From NCBI GenBank assembly GCA_947475475.1, contig CANJOG010000002.1, positions 1 to 21,007 of the forward strand: a DNA stretch of 21,007 nt, read 5' to 3'. Under the pieces are notes generated by a model. The model was not told the DNA's origin. It did no database searches and saw nothing but the letters and a program-made list of their open reading frames with translations. Position numbers and translations under genes: made by a program. Source of the DNA: Acetobacteraceae bacterium (GTDB lineage Bacteria > Pseudomonadota > Alphaproteobacteria > Acetobacterales > Acetobacteraceae). Of this stretch, positions 13,609 to 21,007 are shown piece after piece. Every line of letters starts with the position of its first letter. The stretch's first letter is position 1.

Positions 13609-16600
13609 ATGCTGAAGCGTGCGGGTCAAGCCATTCGGACCGGGGCCGGGCATTCCGTGCGCTTCGTCAAGATTCTGGCCGAGATCGCGCTGCTTCTGGT
13701 CGTGCTGGCGGTGATTGGCCTGGGGGGACTTGGTTGGCGGCTCTCTCAGGGGCCGCTGGAACTGGATTGGGCGGCGCGGCGGATCGAGGCGGCGGTGAAT
13801 GCCGATGATGGGCCGACCAAGGTGTCCATCGGCGGGGCGGCGCTGGTCTGGGAAGGTTTCCGGGGTGGGGTGGACCGGCCGCTGGATGTGCGCGTCACAG
13901 GTGTTGCGGTCACAGATGCCGATGGGCGGGTTTTGGCAAGCCTGCCGCAGGCCGAGGTGTCGCTCTCCACGCGCTGGCTGCTACTGGGGCGGATCATCCC
14001 GTGCGCGGTGGACCTGCACGGGCTGAGCCTGCGGATTCTGCGTGCTGCCGATGGGGAGCTGCGGCTGGATCTGGGGAGTTTGCTGGAGGACAGTGCCACC
14101 GAGGCGCCGGCCAAGGTGGCGGAGACGCAGCCCGCCGCCGGGCCGCCGGCTCTTCCATCCTCTGTTCCAATCACCGCTGCGGATACCGCCAGCGGCCCGG
14201 CGGCCGACAGCTTCCTGCGCATGATCGGCCAATTGGCCCGGCCGCCGGCCTCAGACCGGACTTTTGTCGTCCCAGGCCTGCTCGACCAGTTGCGCCGGGT
14301 GCGGATTGCCGATGCACGCATCTTGATGATCGATGAGCAGCTCGGCCTGACATGGCGGGCGCCCCAAGCAGAGATCGATCTGCAACGGCTGCCGGAAGGT
14401 GGCGTTTCGGCCACCGCGCGGCTGGGTCTGGCCCTGGGGAGCGGAAATGCGGGGAGCAGCAGGTCCGGCGTTCAGACCGCGACCTTGAACCTTGAAGGCC
14501 GGCTCGATCCGCAGGGCGGCAGCCGGTTCTCGGCGAAGCTGACGGAAATCCGACCGGCCGATCTGGCTGGCATGGCGCCATCGCTGGCGCCGCTGAAGGC
14601 GGTGGATGCGCCGGTGCTGCTGAGTGGCGAAATCCGCCTGGATAGCGGCTTTGTGCCGCTCGGCTGGACGGCGGATGCCAGTCTCGGTGGCGGCAAACTC
14701 ATCCTCGCGACAGGCGAGATGCCGCTCTCCTCGGCCAATCTGCGGCTGGAAGGCCAGGGCAGCCGGATTGCCATCCCGTCTGCCGAACTGATCCTGCCGG
14801 GGGCGAGCATGCCGAGCCGGCTCGCCGCCAGCGGCGTGCTGGAACAGGAGGCCGGTGGCTATCGCGCTGATCTGGCGCTGCTGCTCGATCAGGTAAATTT
14901 CGCCGATCTAGCAGCACTTTGGCCGAGCGGCATGGCGGGCGGCGCGCGGAACTGGGTGACCGGGAATATAACCGCCGGCACCGTGCGTGATGCTAGCGTC
15001 CATCTTAAACTCGAAGCGCCCCTGGCCAATCCCGAAAATGTCACTGTCGCCGGGATGACCGGACGGATGGAGGCACAGGAGATGACACTCCACTGGCTAC
15101 GGCCAATGCCGCCGGTGGAGCGGGTGCAGGGTGTGCTGACGCTGGACAATCCGGACCAGCTCACGATCGAGACGACGGGCGGAAAGCTTGGTGCGCTGAT
15201 TGCGCGGGAGAGCAGGCTGGTCATCAGCGGCCTGGCGACGACGACGCAGGTCGCCGCCATTTCTGTGAAGCTGGCCGGGCCGGTGGCTGAGGCGGTGACG
15301 CTGATTAAGCATCCGCGGCTGAAATTGCTGGAGCGCCGGCCGCTGCCGGTCGCCAATCCGGGCGGTACGACGGAGACCACGCTGACCGTCAAGCTACCGC
15401 TGGAGGACAAGGTCACGATGGACCAGATCGCCATCGAGGCGCAGTCCGTGCTGAGCGGCTTGTCGCTGCCGGGATTGATCGCCGGACGTGACCTGGACCA
15501 GGGGGCGGTGAGCCTCTCGGTCGATAATAACGGCCTGAAAGTGGCTGGTAAGGCGCGGGTGGCGGGCATTCCGGCCGATCTGACCTATGCGATGGATTTT
15601 GGCGCGGGTGCGGCCTCCCAGGTGATCGAGCGCGCCAGCCTGACCGGCAGGGCGGATGAGCGCGCGTTGGAGAGCGCCGGATTGCCGGTTGGCGATCTGG
15701 TGACCGGCACGGCCGGACTGCGGGCTGGCTATACCAAGCGCCGGGATGGGCGGGCGGAGCTGACGGTGCGGGCCGATCTGCTGGACGCCACGCTGAAGGT
15801 TGAGCCGCTGGACTGGGCCAAGAAGGCGGGCATTGCATCCGTACTCGATGCGCGGATGGTGATCGACCGCGAGCGGATTGTCGGCATTGAGGATATCAAG
15901 CTGGAGGGGCCAGGCGCGCAGATGGCCGGCCGGGCGGAATTTGCCGCCGGCAAGCTCAGCGTGCTGCGGATAGCCCGCGCCGTGCTGGGGAAGAATTCCT
16001 TGCAGGGGGAGGTCCGCTTTCCGGCACGTCCGGGCGATCCCTGGCGCGTGGTGCTCTCGGGCGCACAGATCGATCTGACGGAAAAACTGACCCCGAGCGG
16101 GCCGTCCAAGCCGAAGCAGCCGGAGGTGAAAGGCGATCCCTGGACGCTGGAGGCACGGTTCGAGAAGGCTTTGCTGGCGCATGGGCGGCCGCTGGGGCCG
16201 GTGACGGCGTTGGTGACCAGCGACGGGCTGGTGATGCGCGAGGCGCATTTCGCCACCGGCGGGCGCGAGCAGGCGCGGTTCGATATCGTGACCCAAGGGG
16301 GCGTGCGCCAGGTGAGTGCCACGTCGCAGGATGCGGGGGTGCTGCTCAATGCGCTGGGCGTGATCGAGAGCATGCAGGGCGGGCGGCTGAACCTGACCGG
16401 GCGCTATGATGACACCAAGCCGGACCGGCCCCTGACTGGCACGGCGCGGATCGAGGAGTTCCGGGTGCGCAATGCGCCGGCTTTGGCGCAATTGCTCAAG
16501 GCGATGACGCTATATGGCGTGCTGGAACTGGCCCAGGGATCGGGGCTCAGCTTTACCCAGCTGGTGGCGCCGTTCAGCTACACGTCGGATTTGCTGGTGC

Positions 16601-16908
16601 TGGAGGATGCGCGCGCTTTCAGCCCGTCGCTGGGGCTGACGGCCAAGGGGCGGGTTGATCTGGACAAGGACGAAATCGATCTGCAGGGCACGGTGGTGCC
16701 GGCCTATTTCTTCAACACGCTGTTGGGCAATATTCCACTGATCGGCCGGCTGTTCAGCCCGGAGCAGGGTGGCGGGCTGTTTGCGGCGACCTATTCGATG
16801 CGGGGCAAGACGGATGATCCGAAAGTGGGGGTGAACCCGCTGGCGGCGCTGACGCCGGGTTTCCTGCGCGGCATGTTCGGGATATTCGACCAGCCGGCCG
16901 GGAAGTGA
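13609..16908 (+). CDS. large AsmA/YhdP-like envelope protein (DUF3971 type)
   Basis: A 1099-residue protein if ATG 13609 is the start; GTG at 13657 (VRFVKIL) is an alternative, and neither has a convincing ribosome site. One membrane helix at about residues 22-42 (ILAEIALLLVVLAVIGLGG) anchors a long periplasmic part. An Ala/Pro-rich stretch at about 161-200 interrupts the N-terminal domain. The rest is repetitive beta-strand sequence. The C-terminal region (about 940-1090) carries the AsmA-like pattern: LLKAMTLYGVLELAQGSG, FSYTSDLLVLEDARAFSPSLG, AKGRVDLDKDEIDLQGTVVPAY and LLGNIPLIGRLF. AsmA-family proteins such as YhdP and TamB form beta-groove bridges that move phospholipid between inner and outer membranes. 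That role is expected here by family. It is single and divergent from glnE. Confidence 0.88.
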   Translation: MLKRAGQAIRTGAGHSVRFVKILAEIALLLVVLAVIGLGGLGWRLSQGPLELDWAARRIEAAVNADDGPTKVSIGGAALVWEGFRGGVDRPLDVRVTGVAVTDADGRVLASLPQAEVSLSTRWLLLGRIIPCAVDLHGLSLRILRAADGELRLDLGSLLEDSATEAPAKVAETQPAAGPPALPSSVPITAADTASGPAADSFLRMIGQLARPPASDRTFVVPGLLDQLRRVRIADARILMIDEQLGLTWRAPQAEIDLQRLPEGGVSATARLGLALGSGNAGSSRSGVQTATLNLEGRLDPQGGSRFSAKLTEIRPADLAGMAPSLAPLKAVDAPVLLSGEIRLDSGFVPLGWTADASLGGGKLILATGEMPLSSANLRLEGQGSRIAIPSAELILPGASMPSRLAASGVLEQEAGGYRADLALLLDQVNFADLAALWPSGMAGGARNWVTGNITAGTVRDASVHLKLEAPLANPENVTVAGMTGRMEAQEMTLHWLRPMPPVERVQGVLTLDNPDQLTIETTGGKLGALIARESRLVISGLATTTQVAAISVKLAGPVAEAVTLIKHPRLKLLERRPLPVANPGGTTETTLTVKLPLEDKVTMDQIAIEAQSVLSGLSLPGLIAGRDLDQGAVSLSVDNNGLKVAGKARVAGIPADLTYAMDFGAGAASQVIERASLTGRADERALESAGLPVGDLVTGTAGLRAGYTKRRDGRAELTVRADLLDATLKVEPLDWAKKAGIASVLDARMVIDRERIVGIEDIKLEGPGAQMAGRAEFAAGKLSVLRIARAVLGKNSLQGEVRFPARPGDPWRVVLSGAQIDLTEKLTPSGPSKPKQPEVKGDPWTLEARFEKALLAHGRPLGPVTALVTSDGLVMREAHFATGGREQARFDIVTQGGVRQVSATSQDAGVLLNALGVIESMQGGRLNLTGRYDDTKPDRPLTGTARIEEFRVRNAPALAQLLKAMTLYGVLELAQGSGLSFTQLVAPFSYTSDLLVLEDARAFSPSLGLTAKGRVDLDKDEIDLQGTVVPAYFFNTLLGNIPLIGRLFSPEQGGGLFAATYSMRGKTDDPKVGVNPLAALTPGFLRGMFGIFDQPAGK

Positions 16909-16967
16909 AAATCAGTTAGAAAAGATAACCATCGGCGCGATGCGACGCCGGGGTTGAGGGGGACAAC

Positions 16968-17936
16968 ATGCTCAAAGTGGCGATCCTGGATGACTACCAG
17001 AATGTGGCGCGGAGCGTCGCTGACTGGTCGGGGCTGGACGGGCGGGCGGCGGTGACCAGTTTCTCCGCGCATCTGGACGATCTGGATGCGGCGGCGGCGG
17101 CGCTGGCGGATTTCGAGATTGTGGTGACGATGCGCGAGCGGCAGGATTTTCCGCGTGCGCTGTTTGCGCGTCTGCCGAAGCTGAAGCTGCTGGTGTTGAC
17201 CGGTCCGTTTGCGGCGAATCTGGATTTTGCTGCGGCGCGCGAGCATGGGGTGCTGGTGTGCGGGACGACCGGCTATGGGCCGCTCGATCAGTATTCCACG
17301 CCGGAGCTGACCTGGGCGCTGGTGCTGGCCGCCGCGCGCTGGGTGCCGCAGGAACATGCGGCGATTCGGGCCGGGGGGTGGCAGCATCGGTTTGGTATTC
17401 TGCTGCGCGGCAAGACGATGGGCATTGTCGGGCTGGGGCGTATCGGCGGCGCGGTGGCGGGATATGCCAATGCGTTTGGCATGCGCGTGCTGGCCTGGAG
17501 TCCGAATATGACGGACGAGCGGGCACGCGCGGGTGGCGCGGAGTTTGTCGAAAAGGACAGGCTGTTTGCTGAATCAGATGTAGTCAGTGTGAATCTGATG
17601 CTGTCGGCGCGGACGCGGGGAATTGTCGGCGCGCGCGAGATCGGGCTGATGAAGTCCAGTGCGATTTTCATCAATACGGCGCGGTCGCGGCTGGTTGACG
17701 AGGCCGCACTGGTGACGGCTTTGCGGGAGCGACGGATTGCCGGCGCCGGGCTCGATGTGTTCGATGTGGAGCCGCTGCCGCGCGATCATGAATTGCGGCG
17801 GATGGAGAATGTCGTGCTGACGCCGCATGTCGGCTACGTCACGCCGGAGCAATATGCGAGTTTCTATGCCGGCGTGGTGGAGGACATTGTGGCCTGGCTG
17901 GATGGCACGCCGGTCAATGTGCTGAACGCGGGCTAA
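16968..17936 (+). CDS. D-2-hydroxyacid dehydrogenase family protein
   Basis: A 322-residue protein; ATG at 16968 follows GAGGGGG. Two Rossmann-type domains: catalytic halves at about 1-105 and 288-322, NAD(P)-binding domain between. GLGRIG is at 155-160, catalytic Arg239 in NTARSRLVDE, Glu268 in DVFDVEP and His287 in LTPHVGY. At the end of the strand after GLGRIG the usual acidic NAD-selecting residue is replaced by Ser (WSPN, Ser178), as in several members of this subfamily, so NADP(H) may be accepted. It interconverts a D-2-hydroxy acid and a 2-oxo acid; exact substrate unknown (3-phosphoglycerate, glyoxylate or another hydroxyacid). It follows the AsmA-like gene by 59 bases with no recognised function in that gap, and precedes livH by 74. 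Confidence 0.92.
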   Translation: MLKVAILDDYQNVARSVADWSGLDGRAAVTSFSAHLDDLDAAAAALADFEIVVTMRERQDFPRALFARLPKLKLLVLTGPFAANLDFAAAREHGVLVCGTTGYGPLDQYSTPELTWALVLAAARWVPQEHAAIRAGGWQHRFGILLRGKTMGIVGLGRIGGAVAGYANAFGMRVLAWSPNMTDERARAGGAEFVEKDRLFAESDVVSVNLMLSARTRGIVGAREIGLMKSSAIFINTARSRLVDEAALVTALRERRIAGAGLDVFDVEPLPRDHELRRMENVVLTPHVGYVTPEQYASFYAGVVEDIVAWLDGTPVNVLNAG

Positions 17937-17946
17937 GCGGCGCGGG

Positions 17947-17977
17947 TTGACGCTCTGGCCTTGGATGGGCCTATGCT
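17947..17977 (+). promoter_or_regulatory. candidate promoter before the ABC transporter operon
   Basis: TTGACG (17947-17952, five of six to consensus) and TATGCT (17972-17977, four of six) are 19 bases apart. They lie 10 bases after the dehydrogenase stop and about 33 bases before livH. The spacing is longer than ideal. It suggests that the transporter can be transcribed apart from the dehydrogenase. Confidence 0.35.
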
Positions 17978-18010
17978 GGCGGCAAGGAAACACCACCGGG
18001 AAGCAGCCGC

Positions 18011-18919
18011 ATGACAATCACCGCGCTGATGCTGGGGCTGATTAGCGGCCTGGCATTGGGCAGCATCTATCTGTTGATCGCGCTGAGCCTGACGCTCGTG
18101 CTGGCATCGAGCGGCGTGTTCAATTTTGCCCAGGGAACGGTCGTCATGGCCGGCACGGTGCTGTCTTTCGTGCTCGGTGTGCGCATGGGCTGGACGCCGT
18201 TGGCGACGGTCTCGGCAATCATGGCGATCGGCGTGCTGGGCGGGTTGCTGACGCATGCGATTGCGGTCTGGCCGGCGATGGGGCGGTCGAAGGCGTTTGC
18301 GCATACGACGGTGCTGACGACATTGGGTCTCGGCACAGCGGTAAATGCGGCAGTGGCGCTGATCTTTGGGTCGGAATCCTGGCGCGTGCCGTCATTTATC
18401 TCGGACAATCCGCTGCATGTTGCGGGCATACCGGTGCGGCCGATCTATCTGGCGATGATTGGCGCCGGGTTGCTGATCACGCTGGTGATCGACCGGGTGC
18501 TGCGGCGCACGGCGATGGGACATATGTTCCGCAGCACGCTGGAAGATCCGGAAGGCGCGATGCTGCTGGGCATTGATGTGCGCAAGATCATTCTTGGCTC
18601 ATTCCTGATTGCCGGGGCGCTGTCGGGTCTGGCGGGATTTCTGATTGCGCCGGTGATTCAGGCATCGGCCTTTACCGCGCAGGAACTGGCGTTTCTCGGC
18701 TTTGCCGGCATGGCGATTGGTGGTTTCGGCAGTTTTGGCGGCGCGCTGTTGGGCGGGATGATTTCCGGCCTGATCGCCGGCCTGGCGCCGGTGCTGGCCG
18801 GGCCGACACTGACGCTGCCGATATTGTTTGTTGTCACGGTCGGTGTGTTGCTGGTGCGGCCATCGGGGCTGCTGGGCACGGCCGGGTTGTTCGGCTCCTC
18901 GCGGCTGCGGGAAATCTGA
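18011..18919 (+). CDS. livH: branched-chain amino acid-type ABC transporter permease (LivH family)
   Basis: A 302-residue integral membrane protein with about eight hydrophobic spans. The N-terminus GLISGLALGSIYLLIALSLTLV and VFNFAQGTVVMAG (about residues 9-50) match the LivH pattern, and GFGSFGGALLGGMISGLIAG near residue 240 is the conserved C-terminal loop. With LivM it forms the inner-membrane channel of HAAT-type importers, which take up branched-chain amino acids but also aromatic and dicarboxylic acids or urea. The ribosome site is weak (GGGAAG). One base separates its stop from the next start. The symbol names the family; the substrate is not known. Confidence 0.92.
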   Translation: MTITALMLGLISGLALGSIYLLIALSLTLVLASSGVFNFAQGTVVMAGTVLSFVLGVRMGWTPLATVSAIMAIGVLGGLLTHAIAVWPAMGRSKAFAHTTVLTTLGLGTAVNAAVALIFGSESWRVPSFISDNPLHVAGIPVRPIYLAMIGAGLLITLVIDRVLRRTAMGHMFRSTLEDPEGAMLLGIDVRKIILGSFLIAGALSGLAGFLIAPVIQASAFTAQELAFLGFAGMAIGGFGSFGGALLGGMISGLIAGLAPVLAGPTLTLPILFVVTVGVLLVRPSGLLGTAGLFGSSRLREI

Positions 18920-18920
18920 G

Positions 18921-20720
18921 GTGAGGATTTTCTCGTCCCGCCATTTTGGCATCGTTGCCGCGCTGGTCTTCATCGCCTTTCTCGCGACGGTGCCGCTATG
19001 GGCGACGACCTCATTTGCGATGTCACGCTATATTGTGGTGTTGGCCTATTTGATGGCTGCACTCGGGCTCAATCTCGCCATGGGCTATGCAGGCGAATTC
19101 GTGCTCGGCCATCCGGTAATCATGGCGGCGGCGGCCTATTGCGCGGGATTGCTGAGCGCGCTGGCGGGATGGCCATTCTGGGCGACGCTGCCGGCCGGCG
19201 TGGTAGCGGGCACCGTGGTTGGCGTGGTGATCATGTCGCCCGGATTGCGCGTGCGCGGCTGGTATTATTCGCTCATCACGATGTTCGCCGTGCTGGTGCT
19301 GCGCCCGGTGGTGGTGTTGTTCGAGGACTGGACGGGCGGGGAGAACGGGCTGACCGGCATCCGCGGCGTGGTGTTTCTCGGCGAGCGTGTGAAGCCCTGG
19401 ATGTATCTGGAATTCGCGCTGATCTGCTTCGTGCTGATGTGGCTGGCGGTGGACGGGTTTGTGCGGTCCGGCTGGGGGCACCGGATGCGCGCGCTGCGCG
19501 ATGCGCGGCATGCGGCGGAGGCGGCGGGTATCAATCTCGCGGAGACGCGCCTGGTTGTGTATGTGCTGTCCTCCATTCCGGCGGCACTGGGTGGCGTGGT
19601 GCTGGCCTATTCGAGCCGGTTTGTCGGCGCGGATGATTACGGCATCGGGCTTATGCTGATGTTTCTTGGCGGGTTGGTGCTGGGCGGGACGGGCACGCGC
19701 TATGGGCCGGTGGTCGGGATGGGGCTGTTGCTCATCCTGAGTTTCTGGGTGGGACCGTTCAGCCCGTATAACGCGATTGGCGTGGGCGTCGGGCTGCTGG
19801 TCTGCTCGCTGCTGTTTCCTGACGGCATTATCGGCGTGTTTGCCGGACGGCGGGGCGGGAAAGCCGGCGTCGTGGTACCGGAACATCTGGCCATCGGCGG
19901 TGCGCCTGTCGTGCGGGCTCTCTCGGGTGGCGACGGCGTGGTGCTGAAGGCGCGTGGCGTCGGCATCAGCTTTGGCGGCAACCGGGCGCTGAGCGATGTT
20001 TCGCTCGATGTGCCGCGTGGCGCGGTGATCGGGCTTGTCGGGCCGAACGGGTCGGGAAAGTCGACTTTCCTCAATGTGGTGTCGGGATTTTTGCGGCCCG
20101 ATACTGGCGTGGTGGAAATTGGCGGGGTGAATATCGCTGGCATGGTGCCGCATCGTATTGCGCGCGCCGGGGTGCAGCGCAGTTTCCAGGTGCCGCAACT
20201 GGTCGACGAATTCACCGCCATCGAAAATATCGAGATTGGCCTGGTCGCGTTTGAGAAGCGGGCGATTCTGGGCAGCATTTTGCGTGCGCCATGGGTGCGG
20301 CGGCGTGAGCGGGCGCGGCGGGCGCGGGCGGAGGAGGTGTTTGCCATGGTCGGCCTGCCGGAGCAGGCGCGGCACATGCCGGTGGCGAAATTGCCGCTAG
20401 GGCTCAAGCGGGTTGTCGAAGTTGGGCGCGCGATTGCGTCGTCGCCGCATCTGTTACTGCTCGATGAGCCGGCGGCCGGGCTGAATGATGAGGAGCGTGT
20501 GGCACTCGGTCTGCTGCTCCGGCGGTTGCAGGGGATTGGCATCACCGTGCTTGTGGTCGAGCATAACGTGCCGTTCATGCTGCGGTTCTGCGATGCTCTG
20601 GTGTTGCTGGAAGAAGGGGCTGTGGTCTGCACGGCGCCGCTGGACCAGCCTCTGCCGGACAGGCTGGCGCGGTATTTGTCCTATGCGCCGCAAACGGGCT
20701 TTGCCGAGGTGGTGGCGTGA
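18921..20720 (+). CDS. fused LivM permease and LivG ATPase of a HAAT-type ABC importer
   Basis: A 599-residue fusion. GTG at 18921 starts one base after the livH stop and includes the first membrane span; ATG at 19020 would cut it. Residues 1 to about 310 are a LivM permease with multiple spans, including NLAMGYAGEFVLGHPVIMAAAAY and the GWGHRMRALRDARHAAEAAGIN loop (about 184-205). A linker at 311-338 leads to an ATPase. It has Walker A GPNGSGKST at 374-382, Q-loop Gln423 (RSFQVPQ), signature LPLGLKR at 491-497, Walker B LLLLDEP with Asp515/Glu516, and switch His548 in VVEHNV. All nucleotide-handling residues are present, so it should be active. The livF start overlaps the stop (GTGA). Such fusions are known in proteobacteria. 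Confidence 0.93.
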   Translation: MRIFSSRHFGIVAALVFIAFLATVPLWATTSFAMSRYIVVLAYLMAALGLNLAMGYAGEFVLGHPVIMAAAAYCAGLLSALAGWPFWATLPAGVVAGTVVGVVIMSPGLRVRGWYYSLITMFAVLVLRPVVVLFEDWTGGENGLTGIRGVVFLGERVKPWMYLEFALICFVLMWLAVDGFVRSGWGHRMRALRDARHAAEAAGINLAETRLVVYVLSSIPAALGGVVLAYSSRFVGADDYGIGLMLMFLGGLVLGGTGTRYGPVVGMGLLLILSFWVGPFSPYNAIGVGVGLLVCSLLFPDGIIGVFAGRRGGKAGVVVPEHLAIGGAPVVRALSGGDGVVLKARGVGISFGGNRALSDVSLDVPRGAVIGLVGPNGSGKSTFLNVVSGFLRPDTGVVEIGGVNIAGMVPHRIARAGVQRSFQVPQLVDEFTAIENIEIGLVAFEKRAILGSILRAPWVRRRERARRARAEEVFAMVGLPEQARHMPVAKLPLGLKRVVEVGRAIASSPHLLLLDEPAAGLNDEERVALGLLLRRLQGIGITVLVVEHNVPFMLRFCDALVLLEEGAVVCTAPLDQPLPDRLARYLSYAPQTGFAEVVA

Positions 20721-21007
20721 ACGCGCTGGAAGTTGCCGGCGTGTCGGCCTGGTATGGCCAGGCGCAGGCGCTGTGGGATGTCTCGCTGGCCGTGCCGGAG
20801 GGGCAGGTGGCCGGCGTGCTGGGCCGCAATGGCGCCGGCAAGACGACCTTGTTGCGCGCCATTGCCGGGCTGCATCCGAAGGTGACGGGCGTGGTACGCA
20901 TGGGCGGCGCGGTGCTGAGCGGGTCGCGGCCCGATATCATTGCGCGGAGCGGATTGTCGCTGGTGCGGGAAGGGGCGCGGCTGCCATCGTCCTTGACCGT
21001 GCTGGAA
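20717..21007 (+). CDS. livF: LivF-type ABC transporter ATPase, 3'-truncated by the window edge
   Basis: The GTG at 20717 overlaps the stop of the permease-ATPase fusion (GTGA), so translation is probably coupled. 97 residues are visible: VNALEVAGVSAWYGQAQALW, Walker A GRNGAGKTT, then the LivF-specific VREGARLPSSLTVLE, equivalent to the PEGRR-LTVEENL block. The reading frame runs off the right edge at residue 97. It should pair with the LivG half to power uptake. A periplasmic binding protein, normally part of such operons, is not in this window. Symbol by family, not by substrate. Confidence 0.9.
   Translation, partial: MNALEVAGVSAWYGQAQALWDVSLAVPEGQVAGVLGRNGAGKTTLLRAIAGLHPKVTGVVRMGGAVLSGSRPDIIARSGLSLVREGARLPSSLTVLE

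Noticed and set aside
11549..13615. 688-codon open frame antisense to glnE
   Set aside because: It is Gly/Ala/Gln-rich with no domain and lies wholly over glnE, which has all its motifs. GC-rich codon usage produces such shadows.
16931..16948. CGGCG/CGCCG hairpin behind the AsmA-like gene as a terminator
   Set aside because: The stem has only five pairs with an eight-base loop and no T-run; too weak to call in this GC-rich DNA.
19023..20375. 450-codon open frame antisense to the LivM-LivG fusion
   Set aside because: It is His/Arg/Gln-rich with no motif; the plus-strand protein is certain.
1..21007. Mobile elements, tRNA genes, CRISPR arrays, att sites
   Set aside because: No transposase or integrase protein, no tRNA cloverleaf, no regularly spaced repeats seen. 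The repeats found are local and short.

Overview
The window is GC-rich, tightly packed bacterial chromosome. Its glnE-bcp-lipoprotein run, AsmA-like envelope protein and catabolic gene types fit an alphaproteobacterium. I lean towards Rhodospirillales/Acetobacteraceae, but that placement is an inference from gene content and style, not a proof. I see no tRNA, rRNA, CRISPR array, insertion sequence or phage gene.

Layout: (1) 2-799 is the 3' part of an EamA/DMT transporter, followed by a possible 37-residue membrane protein (867-980). (2) 1006-9239 is a catabolic island. Two paralogous bicupin proteins (minus strand) diverge from a class III CoA-transferase (plus). A class II aldolase/adducin-family protein (minus) diverges from a five-gene plus-strand operon: two paralogous VOC/glyoxalase-fold proteins, two short-chain dehydrogenases and an amidohydrolase_2 TIM-barrel hydrolase. 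(3) 9246-13591 (minus) holds the housekeeping run glnE, bcp and an unrecognised proline-rich lipoprotein. (4) 13609-16908 is a large AsmA/YhdP-like envelope protein, head-to-head with glnE. (5) 16968-21007 holds a D-2-hydroxyacid dehydrogenase and then a branched-chain amino acid/organic acid type ABC transporter (livH, a livM-livG fusion, start of livF) that runs off the window.

How the genes may work together: the island has the parts of a degradation route for a small organic, possibly aromatic or lactone-forming, acid. These are CoA activation by transfer, two NAD(P)-dependent alcohol/ketone oxidoreductases, a lactone/amidohydrolase-type ring hydrolase, VOC metalloenzymes and cupins. The Liv-type importer could supply the substrate. 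No gene shows the substrate, so the pathway is undetermined.

The most interesting non-coding stretch is the 120 bases between the two bicupin genes. Reading the minus strand, it holds in order a perfect 12-bp hairpin behind the upstream gene, an FNR/FixK-like box (TTGATCCAGGTCAA) and a hairpin pairing TCCTCC with the Shine-Dalgarno GGAGGA of the downstream gene. This looks like an insulated, separately controlled second promoter inside a tandem paralogue pair. A 15-bp perfect palindrome lies in the divergent region upstream of the other bicupin and the CoA-transferase.
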